Origin: Faecalibacterium sp. UBA1819
GTDB lineage: Bacteria; Bacillota; Clostridia; Oscillospirales; Ruminococcaceae
Length of the DNA: 64,000 nt
Assembly: GCA_002315015.1 (NCBI GenBank)
Contig: DCEX01000003.1
Span: 1-64,000 of the forward strand
Reading direction: 5' to 3'
The notes beneath the pieces were generated by a model. That model did no database searches. It had not been told where the DNA came from and was given only the letters and a program-made list of their open reading frames with translations. Positions 24,691 through 32,838 of the stretch are shown here, piece by piece. A program made the translations under genes and the position numbers. Every line of letters starts with the position of its first letter. Position 1 is the stretch's first letter.

Positions 24691-26484
24691 TCACTCCTTT
24701 GGCAAAACATCATTTTCGGAAAAATCTTCTCTGTCCAACGTCAAGTTGGGGTTGTAGAACGGGTCGCACAACAGCCCTTGCCGCGTGTGCTTTTGTTCCA
24801 GCCGTGCCCGCTCCCGGTCAAACCGCGCTTTTGCTTCTCCTTTCACATCCAGCCCTCTGCTTTTCGATTCGTGATGATACAAAACCGCGTAAGGAGTATA
24901 TAAAATGCGATAACCGGCATCGCGTACACGCAAACAAAAATCAACGTCATTAAACGCTACCTGAAAGGCTTCATCCAAGCCGCCCACTTCGTCATAAACT
25001 TTCGCGGGACACAGCAGACACGCTGCTGTCACCGCCGAAAAATTCTGCACAGTTGCCAGGCGGAACATATAGCCGGAAGCCTCTTTTCTTGCATACTTGT
25101 GGCTGTGTCCGGCAAACCCGCCAAGGCCCGTCACCACACCCGCATGCTGCACGGTGTCATCGGGATACAAGAGCTTTGCCCCCACCATTCCGACCCCCGG
25201 CTGCACACACAAAGAAAGCATTTCTTTCAGCCAGCCGCCGTCGATGACTTCAATATCATTATTAAGCAGCAGCAAATATTCTCCGTTTGCATAGGTGCGT
25301 CCAAAGTTATTGATGGCCGAGAAATTAAACCCGCCTTGATACTGCACCACGCGCAAGTTTTGATGCTGTTTTTGAATGGTATCGTAATAATCCAACGTTT
25401 CTTTTTCGGTAGAGTTGTTCTCAATGACAATCACTTCAAAGCGGACGCCGATGGTTTTTTCATAAAGCCCGGTGAGCAGCTTGGAAAGGTCCTCGACATG
25501 GTCTTTGTTGGGAATTAAGATGGAAACCAGCGGGTCGCCTTCTATTGCATATTCCACTTTATAGGTAGACGGGAACAACCCATCCGTTACACTTCCCTTT
25601 GCCCCGATACGCTCCAGATGAGCGGCAATGGCACGCTTAGCGGCCTGGGCAACATAGGGTTTGGCTTCGGTTCCCGATGCCGTTGAAGCGGCATGAACCC
25701 GCCAGAAGTACAGCACTTTCGGAATATGAACCGGTGTTGTTTTTTCACTCAAGCGCAAAAAGAGATCATGGTCTTGACTGCCGTCACACGCAGGGTTTAA
25801 GCCGCCTGCCTGCCAAAACAAATCGGTTTGAAATACGGCTAAATGACAGATATAATTGCAGCAGTTCAAATAATCCGGGGCAAAATCCGGCTTAAAGTGG
25901 CCGACATGTGCCTTTTTAATACTGGTGAAAAACAGCGCTTCATCACTGTACAGAAACAAAGCACCGCTTTCAGAAATCGCCTTTCCCATTTCAAAAATGG
26001 CATTTGGGCTTAAAACATCGTCGTGGTCGAGCAAGGCAAGATAGCTGCCGGACGCCAAACGTGCGGCTTCATTTGTATTGGCGGCAATGCCGCTGTTATC
26101 AATTTTAGAATAGTGAATGCGGCTGTCCCCGAGCGATTCCAGATACTGTCGGCGCTCGGCATTGCCGTCGTTAGAAGCATCTGCCAGACACAGCTCCCAC
26201 CGCGGGCAAGACTGTGCCAAAACACTTTCCACCATTTCTTTCAAAAACGGCATTGGCGTATTGTAAAGAGGGACACAAATAGAAATGATTGGAAAAGCGG
26301 AGGTATCGGCTGCGCGCTGACGTTCCAGCACTTGTGATGAGGGCAAAAAGCGCCCTTTTTTGCTTTTCAGGCGCCGCTTTGCAAAGCCCGCCGCGCGGCT
26401 CATCGTTTGACCAAAGCCCTCCTCCTGCACCATCTTACAAAAAACCTGTGCCAGCTCTTTCGTGCGTTTCCACCTGAGATTCAC
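24691..26484 (-). CDS. Double-domain GT2 glycosyltransferase (A)
   Basis: A 597-residue protein with two GT-A domains in tandem. Domain one (about 65-300) has ISICVPLYNTP, LDHDDVL (DxD-like) and DGSQDHDLFLRL; domain two (about 330-560) has VSILIPNKDHVEDL, LLLLNNDIEV and VAFNDVDFCLRVRDAGYRI. Such fused GT2 proteins build repeat-unit glycans, often rhamnose-containing. No transmembrane helix is seen, so it acts on the cytoplasmic face before export by the ABC system of the same operon. GTG start at 26484 with AGGTGA upstream. It is a paralogue of the next gene upstream. Confidence 0.9.
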   Translation of the reverse strand: MNLRWKRTKELAQVFCKMVQEEGFGQTMSRAAGFAKRRLKSKKGRFLPSSQVLERQRAADTSAFPIISICVPLYNTPMPFLKEMVESVLAQSCPRWELCLADASNDGNAERRQYLESLGDSRIHYSKIDNSGIAANTNEAARLASGSYLALLDHDDVLSPNAIFEMGKAISESGALFLYSDEALFFTSIKKAHVGHFKPDFAPDYLNCCNYICHLAVFQTDLFWQAGGLNPACDGSQDHDLFLRLSEKTTPVHIPKVLYFWRVHAASTASGTEAKPYVAQAAKRAIAAHLERIGAKGSVTDGLFPSTYKVEYAIEGDPLVSILIPNKDHVEDLSKLLTGLYEKTIGVRFEVIVIENNSTEKETLDYYDTIQKQHQNLRVVQYQGGFNFSAINNFGRTYANGEYLLLLNNDIEVIDGGWLKEMLSLCVQPGVGMVGAKLLYPDDTVQHAGVVTGLGGFAGHSHKYARKEASGYMFRLATVQNFSAVTAACLLCPAKVYDEVGGLDEAFQVAFNDVDFCLRVRDAGYRILYTPYAVLYHHESKSRGLDVKGEAKARFDRERARLEQKHTRQGLLCDPFYNPNLTLDREDFSENDVLPKE

Positions 26485-26530
26485 GGGTGTTCACCTGCCT
26501 GTTCCGGCTTTCGCCTGAATATAGAAAAAG

Positions 26531-26558
26531 AAAAGGAGAGGTTTCTTTCTCCTTTTCC
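26531..26558 (-). terminator. Hairpin between the two GT2 genes
   Basis: A 9-bp stem (AAAAGGAGA at 26531-26539, complement at 26548-26556); read on the minus strand it is followed by a T/C-rich run, TTTTCTTTTTC. It may end part of the transcription after the first GT2 gene. Confidence 0.6.
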
Positions 26559-26584
26559 AGTGGGATTTACGGGAACGCTGTTTT

Positions 26585-28447
26585 TCAGCGCCAGCCGTAA
26601 TTTTCATAAAGCAATGTCAAATGCGGGTTGTAATAGGGGTCGCCTTTTTCCATCAGCTCGCGGTACTTGTGGACAAAACACGCCTTTTCCCGTTCATAGC
26701 GCTGCTGTTTTTCGCCGCCCGATTTCGTATCGTCACCGCGGCTTTTTGATTCGTAATGCACTCCGGCGGCAAACGGCGTCATCACATTCAAAAGCCCATG
26801 GCCGCGCAGCCGCAGACAGAAGTCTACATCGTTGTAGGCTACGGCAAAATTGGTTTCATCCAAACCGCCCGCCGCACGATACAGCTCTGTTTTCACCATC
26901 AGACACGCACCGGTGACAGCGCTCATATTCTGCGTCGTTGCCAAGCGGTACATATCGCCCGCACTTTCGGCAGGATGCCCTTTGTGATTATGCCCCGCCG
27001 AGCCGCCCAGCCCAATGAAAACACCGGCGTGCTGCACGGTTCTGTCCGGGTAAATCAGCTTGGCTCCCACCGCACCGACATCCGCACGCTGGGCATAACT
27101 GAGCATTTCGCGCAAAAAGTCGGGTGTTGTCATTTCCACATCATTATTCAGCAGCAGCAGATACTCGCCGTTTGCGTGCTGTGCGCCGAAATTGTTAATG
27201 GCAGAAAAATTAAACGCACCCTCGTAACGAATGACCCGCAAATCAGAAAGCGCATGAGTGATTTTTTGATAAAAATCAAACGTTTCCTGTTCGGTGGAGT
27301 TATTTTCAATAATCACAACTTCCATATTGCGCCAGCCGCTGTTGCGGTAAAGCGCCGCCAAGCACCGGTGCAAATCCTGCACATGGTCTTTGTTGGGAAT
27401 GAGCACGGTCACCAAGGGATTTCCCTGCACTTCATAACGGGTGCGGTAAGCACCGGGACATCCCTGAATGGGCTCTACCGTTCCACGCAGGCCGACACGG
27501 TTCAAATGCTCTTGCACCGCAGCCGCCCCTGCTTGCAGCGCCTGCGGCTTGACAGACATATCACTGGCAGTTGACTGCCCGTGCCGCCGCCAATAGTACA
27601 GCACCTTCGGCACATGGACAATGCGCTGTGCTTTTTCCGTCAGGCGCAGAATCAAATCGTAATCCTGTGCCCCGTCCATCGCGGAACGCTCGCCGCCTGT
27701 CTGCGTCAAAAGCGCTTTGCGGAACACCAGAAAGTGCGTGATGTAATTGCACCCGCGCAGCGTGTCGGGGGAATAATCCGGCTTAAAGTGGTATTCACAC
27801 AAGTGCTTTAGCTTTGCGTCCAAAACAATTTCATCGGAATACAGCATATCTGCGCCGGTTTCGTTAATGGTTCGCACCATTTCATACAAAGCACTGGGAG
27901 AAAGCGCATCGTCGTGATCCAACAGGGCAATATATTCGCCCTGTGCCTCTGCCATACCGATATTGGTATTTTCGCTGATGCCGTTGTTTTTGGCAATGCG
28001 GCAATAGCGAATGCGTTTATCCCGCTGACGTGCAGTATATTTCCCCAAAGCGCGAAAACGCGGATCGGAAGCGTCCACCAGCACCAGCTCCCAATTTTGA
28101 TAGCTTTGTGCTTTTACGCTTTTGATCAGCTGGCGAAAAAACTTCATTGGGGTGTTATACACCGGAACGACAATGCTCACCAGCGGCATGTACTGCATCT
28201 GCTGGGCTTTTTGCGCGCGAAGCTCTCGTTTCAGCGGCAAATCGGCACGAAAGCGCCAATCCTCGCCGCTCGTTGCCAAATTGATGCGATAGCTGATTTC
28301 CCGAAACACGGCTTCGGCGCCGCGCTGTTTCCAGCAAGCCACACCGCGCTTTAACAACCCGGCACTGTGGGCAGGGTTTGCCACACGGCCTACCATTTTA
28401 CCAAAGGAATCCCGTTCTTGCGTCTGGTTTTCACCGCTCAAAGACAT
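26585..28447 (-). CDS. Double-domain GT2 glycosyltransferase (B)
   Basis: A 620-residue paralogue of the 597-residue protein, sharing the same two-domain plan. Domain one has VSIVVPVYNTPMKFF, LDHDDALS and DGAQDYDLILRL; domain two has VTVLIPNKDHVQDLHRCL, LLLLNNDVEM and VAYNDVDFCLRLRGHGL. Both end with ESKSRG...RYEREKACF and a DPYYNPHLTL tail. The two probably arose by duplication and may add different linkages of one repeat unit. AAGGAG precedes the ATG. Confidence 0.9.
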   Translation of the reverse strand: MSLSGENQTQERDSFGKMVGRVANPAHSAGLLKRGVACWKQRGAEAVFREISYRINLATSGEDWRFRADLPLKRELRAQKAQQMQYMPLVSIVVPVYNTPMKFFRQLIKSVKAQSYQNWELVLVDASDPRFRALGKYTARQRDKRIRYCRIAKNNGISENTNIGMAEAQGEYIALLDHDDALSPSALYEMVRTINETGADMLYSDEIVLDAKLKHLCEYHFKPDYSPDTLRGCNYITHFLVFRKALLTQTGGERSAMDGAQDYDLILRLTEKAQRIVHVPKVLYYWRRHGQSTASDMSVKPQALQAGAAAVQEHLNRVGLRGTVEPIQGCPGAYRTRYEVQGNPLVTVLIPNKDHVQDLHRCLAALYRNSGWRNMEVVIIENNSTEQETFDFYQKITHALSDLRVIRYEGAFNFSAINNFGAQHANGEYLLLLNNDVEMTTPDFLREMLSYAQRADVGAVGAKLIYPDRTVQHAGVFIGLGGSAGHNHKGHPAESAGDMYRLATTQNMSAVTGACLMVKTELYRAAGGLDETNFAVAYNDVDFCLRLRGHGLLNVMTPFAAGVHYESKSRGDDTKSGGEKQQRYEREKACFVHKYRELMEKGDPYYNPHLTLLYENYGWR

Positions 28448-28475
28448 TCGCTCCTTCCCTGCATCCGCACAGGCG

Positions 28476-29213
28476 TCACGCCTGCCCTTCCAGCGCCTTG
28501 TAAGCGTCGCACACCGTCTGCACGTCGCCCGTCATGCGCACACGACCCTTTTCCAGCCATGTAACGCGGTTGCAAAGGCGCTCAATCTGATCAATGGAAT
28601 GGCTGACTAAAATGACGGTTGTTCCGCCGCCCATCAGCTCATTCATGCGCTTTTCACACTTTTCCTGAAACAAAAAGTCGCCCACAGACAAAATTTCGTC
28701 TGCAATCAAAACGTCCGGTTTTGTGACGGTGGCAATAGAAAACGCGATGCGCGACACCATACCGGAGGAGTAATTTTTGAGCGGTACATCCAAAAAGTCG
28801 CGCAGCTCACTAAACTCTACAATTTCATCAAATTTGGAATCAATGTATTTCGGCGTCATACCAAGCACTGTGCCGTTAAGATAAATATTTTCACGCGCGG
28901 TTAAGTCCATATCAAAGCCCGCTCCAAGCTCAATCAACGGGGCAATGGTGCCATGCACTACCGTGCTGCCCTGCGAGGGCTTAAACACACCGGAAATCAC
29001 TTTCAAAAGAGTGGATTTTCCCGAACCGTTCAAGCCGATTAGGCCGTAGCAGTCCCCTTTTTCCACATCGAAAGAAACGTCGCGCAGGGCATAAAATTCT
29101 TCAAACTGAAGCTTTCCCTGTACGGCGGCCAAAAAGTATTCTTTCAAGCTTTCGTGCTTTTCCTTTGCCATATTAAAGCGCATGGATACGTTGCGCACTT
29201 CAATCATATTCAT
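28476..29213 (-). CDS. Polysaccharide ABC exporter ATPase (Wzt/TagH type)
   Basis: A 245-residue ATP-binding subunit. Walker A is GLNGSGKSTLL, the signature is YSSGMVSRIAFS, Walker B is DVLIADEIL and the switch His is in LVSHSIDQ. The motif IELGAGFDMDLTARENIYLNG is characteristic of the TagH/Wzt/RfbE group that exports teichoic acids and O-antigen-type glycans. It is the short form, lacking the C-terminal carbohydrate-binding domain of some Wzt proteins. It is 17 bases after the permease gene and works with it. Confidence 0.94.
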   Translation of the reverse strand: MNMIEVRNVSMRFNMAKEKHESLKEYFLAAVQGKLQFEEFYALRDVSFDVEKGDCYGLIGLNGSGKSTLLKVISGVFKPSQGSTVVHGTIAPLIELGAGFDMDLTARENIYLNGTVLGMTPKYIDSKFDEIVEFSELRDFLDVPLKNYSSGMVSRIAFSIATVTKPDVLIADEILSVGDFLFQEKCEKRMNELMGGGTTVILVSHSIDQIERLCNRVTWLEKGRVRMTGDVQTVCDAYKALEGQA

Positions 29214-29230
29214 GTGGCAGCCATCCTCTC

Positions 29231-30061
29231 TTAAATATGCAGCACAAATTTATCTTGTTGACGACGGAACACCAAAAGGCCCAAAATAAGCGCCGCCAAG
29301 GCCCCGACCCCGCACAACATGACATTATCCCACGGCAGCACTTCACCGTCCAATACGGCGGTGCGAAAGCCGTAAATGTACCAGTAAACAGGGTTATAGG
29401 TAATAAATTTCGACATGGAAATCGTCACGCCCAAAATCACCTGATCCCCCATTTGAGAAGGGTCATAAAACACAGCGGAAAAATACATGAGCGCCGTGGT
29501 AAACACACCCCACAAGTGCATAATATCCCGAAAAAACACTGTGGCAGCAGCCAGCATCAGCCCAACCCCTAAGCTGAACACGGAAAGCGTCAAGAAGGGG
29601 TAAATTCCCAAAAGAGCCGTGGGGTAAAGCGGAGAGCCGGTCGCAATCATAACAATAGCGAGCGCAATAAAACTGAACAGACAGTTCACCATGGCAAAGC
29701 CCACCTTTTCCAAGGGGAAAATGTACTTGGGAATGTATACTTTTTTAATCAGCGGCGCAGCCCCGAGCATACTGCTCAATGCACTGGTTGTGGCTTCGTT
29801 AAAGAATCCAAACAACAACTGACCAATAATCAAATAAACCGGGAAATTCTTAACTCCCATTCCGCGGGTGTCGAAAATTGTTGTAAACACCAGCACCATG
29901 ACAAGATTCATCAAAAGCGGGTTTAAAACACTCCAAACAACACCCAAAATACTCCGGCGGTAACGAAGCGTAAAGTCGCGTGCAATGAGATTTTGCAGCA
30001 AATAACGGTACCGCCAAAAATCCTTACAATATGCTTTGAATAATTCCAAACTTGTTACCAC
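29231..30061 (-). CDS. Polysaccharide ABC exporter permease (Wzm/TagG type)
   Basis: A 276-residue ABC-2 permease with six helices. The N-terminal FTLRYRRSILGVVWSVLNPL and LFGFFNEAT segments are typical of TagG/Wzm exporters of undecaprenyl-linked polysaccharides. The frame opens with GTG at 30061, overlapping the rfbC stop; an in-frame TTG at 30049 has better spacing from the AAAGGTGG site, so the start is uncertain by four codons. It pairs with the ATPase encoded next. Confidence 0.92.
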   Translation of the reverse strand: MVTSLELFKAYCKDFWRYRYLLQNLIARDFTLRYRRSILGVVWSVLNPLLMNLVMVLVFTTIFDTRGMGVKNFPVYLIIGQLLFGFFNEATTSALSSMLGAAPLIKKVYIPKYIFPLEKVGFAMVNCLFSFIALAIVMIATGSPLYPTALLGIYPFLTLSVFSLGVGLMLAAATVFFRDIMHLWGVFTTALMYFSAVFYDPSQMGDQVILGVTISMSKFITYNPVYWYIYGFRTAVLDGEVLPWDNVMLCGVGALAALILGLLVFRRQQDKFVLHI

Positions 30062-30621
30062 CTTTCAAAAAATTCAAAGCTTTGCTCATTGAAGCCGGGG
30101 TGCTGTTCGTCTTTTGCGGAAAGCTTGATTTCGCAATCGAGCTTCGGCCACTCGATGCCGATGGCGCTGTCATCCCAGCGCACGCCGCCCTCGGAAGCGT
30201 GGTCGTAGTAATCGGTGCACTTATAGGTAAACTCCGCTTCTTCGCTGAGTACCAAAAAGCCGTGCGCAAACCCTTCGGGAATATAAAACTGCTTTTTGTT
30301 TTCTGCGCTCAGCGTCACACCCACCCATTTGCCGAAGGTTTTGGAATTGGGGCGGCAGTCTACGGCAACGTCAAACACCTCGCCGGAAATCACACGCACC
30401 AGCTTGCCCTGCGTATGCTCTTTTTGAAAGTGAAGGCCGCGCAAAACGCCGCGCGTACTTTTCGACTGATTATCCTGCACAAACGGGCGGTCAATGCCTA
30501 CGGCTGCAAACTCCTGCGCCTGAAACGTTTCCATAAAATAGCCGCGCTCGTCGCCAAAAACAGTAGGCTCAATAATCCAAACGCCCTCAATTTCTGTTTG
30601 AATAAAGTTAAATTTTCCCAT
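30055..30621 (-). CDS. rfbC: dTDP-4-dehydrorhamnose 3,5-epimerase
   Basis: A 188-residue RmlC enzyme that epimerises dTDP-4-keto-6-deoxyglucose on the way to dTDP-L-rhamnose. It has the cupin fold motifs DERGYFMETF, the catalytic His64 in RGLHFQ, and the Tyr in FTYKCTDYY. It is first in the operon with the exporter and the two GT2 enzymes, suggesting a rhamnose-containing glycan. rmlA, rmlB and rmlD are not in the window. An AAAGGAATG site precedes the ATG. Confidence 0.94.
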   Translation of the reverse strand: MGKFNFIQTEIEGVWIIEPTVFGDERGYFMETFQAQEFAAVGIDRPFVQDNQSKSTRGVLRGLHFQKEHTQGKLVRVISGEVFDVAVDCRPNSKTFGKWVGVTLSAENKKQFYIPEGFAHGFLVLSEEAEFTYKCTDYYDHASEGGVRWDDSAIGIEWPKLDCEIKLSAKDEQHPGFNEQSFEFFERW

Positions 30622-30792
30622 AATAACTCATTCCTTTTTCTTTTGTGTAAAAGTTTGTGACAGTGGAAAAACTTTTATACTTTTATTTGATTTACACTTT
30701 CTAACTTTCTGAAAAATAATGAAATATCTCTTTTTGCAAAAAGCAAAGGCTTTTGCTTTCCAGAAAATTCCTAACGAAAGATAGGCGGTTAC

Positions 30793-30821
30793 ATTGTAAC
30801 ACATACACCCTTTTTTTTCAA
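30793..30821 (-). promoter_or_regulatory. Promoter of the rfbC polysaccharide operon with overlapping palindrome
   Basis: On the minus strand, TTGAAA (30816-30821), 17-base spacer, TACAAT (30793-30798). The palindrome GTTACATTGTAAC (30788-30800) covers the -10 and may be an operator. The leader to rfbC is about 165 bases and holds a weak AAAAGTTT/AAACTTTT stem. Confidence 0.6.
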
Positions 30822-30861
30822 GAAAAACAGGCATTCTCCGCTTTTACACCGAAAATGCCTG
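30820..30861 (-). terminator. Terminator of the M23 peptidase gene
   Basis: On the minus strand, an 8-bp stem (CAGGCATT at 30854-30861, complement at 30828-30835) with an 18-base interior, followed by TTTTTCTT. It abuts the -35 of the rfbC promoter. Confidence 0.7.
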
Positions 30862-30893
30862 CTGCAACAACTATTTTTATTTTTCTATCGCGC

Positions 30894-31676
30894 TTATGCT
30901 GCCGGGAGTACCTGCTGCGGGTCGATATAGGCCCCATTCTGCAAAACTTCCACATGCACATGGCTTTCCGATTCTGCTTCACAAGGCACCTCGCCCACAA
31001 TGCCGAGGGTATCACCCTGCTTTACCTGCATGTCCTGCGAAACGCTGATTTTATCCAAACCGCACAGACGAATGACTGTGCCGCTGTCGTCGGTCAGCTC
31101 CACAACACCGCCCCAAAGCGGGTCTTCCTTGTCCATCGCCGTCACTTTGGCGTTCATCGGCGCTGTCACCGGAGTGCTTGCCCCCACGGCAAAGTCAACG
31201 CCGTTGTGCGTGCGCCAGTCCTGCATGGTGGTGTTGAACACCAGCTCATCCCCGCTGAAGGCCTGCAAGACGGAGCCCGTAACCGGCAATGTGTATGGCG
31301 CTGTCTGCGATTCTTCCGGCGCGGACGGCTCGGCGGATACAGAGGGCGCAGCGGATGAAGCTGATGGTAATGGCTGCGTACTCGATGATGCAGACGAGCC
31401 GCCTTGCCCTTTGTTCGACATTGCCTCCGGCTCGCTGACAGGTATATTTTCCTGCTTTGTTTCTGCGGGCGCTTTGCTGGAATCCCATACGTTGTCCTCC
31501 TTTGTTTGGGTTGTGTTTGACTGCGACGGCGCTGCAGGGGATGCAGAATCAGCCGTTCCCAGCTTAACCATCATGCTGTTGATGGCAAGAAAGCTGGCCA
31601 GCGCCGCACCTGCCACCACCAAACCCAAAGCGGCATACACCGCTTTGCCTTTCCAAAACGGATGCTGTTGTTTCAT
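30894..31676 (-). CDS. Membrane-anchored M23 (LytM) peptidase domain protein, SpoIIQ-like
   Basis: 260 residues: short cytoplasmic start, one helix at about 11-35, a Ser/Ala/Pro-rich linker to about 125, then a LytM/M23 domain. The metal ligands are intact: His157 and Asp161 (HNGVD) and His239/His241 (SHVHVEV). The plan matches SpoIIQ, the forespore protein that binds SpoIIIAH across the engulfment septum; in clostridia it keeps M23 metal ligands. A general cell-wall endopeptidase is the alternative. A weak forespore-type promoter precedes it. GGGAGGAA lies just before the ATG. Confidence 0.8.
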   Translation of the reverse strand: MKQQHPFWKGKAVYAALGLVVAGAALASFLAINSMMVKLGTADSASPAAPSQSNTTQTKEDNVWDSSKAPAETKQENIPVSEPEAMSNKGQGGSSASSSTQPLPSASSAAPSVSAEPSAPEESQTAPYTLPVTGSVLQAFSGDELVFNTTMQDWRTHNGVDFAVGASTPVTAPMNAKVTAMDKEDPLWGGVVELTDDSGTVIRLCGLDKISVSQDMQVKQGDTLGIVGEVPCEAESESHVHVEVLQNGAYIDPQQVLPAA

Positions 31677-31721
31677 ATTGTTCCTCCCTGCCGTTTTTTA
31701 CCGGCTTTTTTTGTTGCCCTT

Positions 31722-31750
31722 AGTCTTGGCCATCCGGCGCAAGGATATGC
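31722..31750 (-). promoter_or_regulatory. Possible forespore sigma-F/G promoter of the M23 gene
   Basis: On the minus strand, GCATA (31746-31750), a 15-base spacer and GCCAAGACT (31722-31730), a partial match to the GYATA-N15-GGnnAnnnT pattern. It is 46 bases before the ATG and would fit a SpoIIQ role. Confidence 0.3.
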
Positions 31751-31798
31751 ACTGTGCCCGTTTACTTTTTTAAAAAAACGTGCGCTCGCCAAAATAGG

Positions 31799-31827
31799 TT
31801 GCGTTTTGCACAAAGAACGATTAGAAT
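31799..31827 (+). promoter_or_regulatory. Probable promoter of psuG
   Basis: TTGCGT (31799-31804), 17-base spacer, TAGAAT (31822-31827), about 75 bases before the psuG ATG. Confidence 0.5.
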
Positions 31828-31902
31828 AAAAGGGAATGACATTTTGATTTCTTTGCTGTGAAAAGGCATTCTTTTTATCAATCTTCCAGGAGGGTGCCCG
31901 CT

Positions 31903-32808
31903 ATGAACTTAAAACGCTATTTGGAAATTTCCAAGGAAGTACAAAGGGCGCTGCGCGCAAATAAGCCCGTCGTCGCTTTTGACTCGTCTTCTGCCATCTG
32001 CGACACGCCGCACGGAATGCGCCTTTCCTATTTGCAGGCGCGCGAGGAAGCCGCACGCGCCGCCGGGGCAGTTCCGGCCACGATAGCCATTTTAAACGGC
32101 GTCATTTATGTGGGGCTCAGCCGTGCGGAAGCCGAGCATTTATGCAGCACCGCCCATCCGCAAAAGCTTTCCCGCCGCGATTTGCCCGTCGCACTGGCCA
32201 CGGGCGGCACCGGTGCCGTCACCTCAGCCACCGGAATGATTGCCGCAATGCTGTCGGGCATTCGCGTATTCAGCAGCGCCGGCATCGGCGGTGTGCGCAC
32301 CGGCAGCCTTGACATCAGCGCCGATTTGCAGGAGCTGCACTCCTCCTCCATTGTTGTGGTGTGCGCGGGGGTGAATCCCGGCGCCGACAGCTGCGCAACT
32401 TTGGAGTACCTCGAAACCATGGGCGTTCCCGTTTTGGGGCTTGGCACAGCAGATTTTCAAACAAAACCGGAAGGCCCGGTGGACTTTTTCCAGACCGAGC
32501 GCCGCGTGAGTGCCGCAGAGGGCGCTAAAATTGCCAAAATCAAGTGGGATTTAGGGCTTGGCGGCGGCCTTTTGCTGACGTGCTCCCCACCGTCCGAAGC
32601 AACACTTTCCCATGATGTGCTGGAACCGGCTTTATCGAAAACGATGCGGCAGGCTCAAGCGGAACATGTTACCGGACAGGCCTTCACGCCTTATCTGAAC
32701 TCCCATTTGCTGCAAAGCTGCCCCAGTGCCGGAAAAGCACGTTTTGCGCTGGAGCGCCACTGTGCGGCCAAAGCAGCGGAAATCGCCTTCACATTATGCA
32801 GGCTATAA
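31903..32808 (+). CDS. psuG: Pseudouridine-5'-phosphate glycosidase
   Basis: A 301-residue enzyme that splits pseudouridine-5'-phosphate into uracil and ribose-5-phosphate. Family segments include EVQRALRANKPVVAFDSS, AGAVPATIAILNGVIYVGLS, SRRDLPVALATGGTGAVTSATGMI, the FSSAGIGGVRTGSLDISADLQEL catalytic stretch, and TLEYLETMGVPVLGLGT. ATG 31903 follows AGGAGG. No pseudouridine kinase gene (psuK) is next to it. It is followed 30 bases later by a TcaA-like membrane protein. Confidence 0.92.
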   Translation: MNLKRYLEISKEVQRALRANKPVVAFDSSSAICDTPHGMRLSYLQAREEAARAAGAVPATIAILNGVIYVGLSRAEAEHLCSTAHPQKLSRRDLPVALATGGTGAVTSATGMIAAMLSGIRVFSSAGIGGVRTGSLDISADLQELHSSSIVVVCAGVNPGADSCATLEYLETMGVPVLGLGTADFQTKPEGPVDFFQTERRVSAAEGAKIAKIKWDLGLGGGLLLTCSPPSEATLSHDVLEPALSKTMRQAQAEHVTGQAFTPYLNSHLLQSCPSAGKARFALERHCAAKAAEIAFTLCRL

Positions 32809-32838
32809 AAAACGATTTTGTAAGAAGGATGGTATTGC

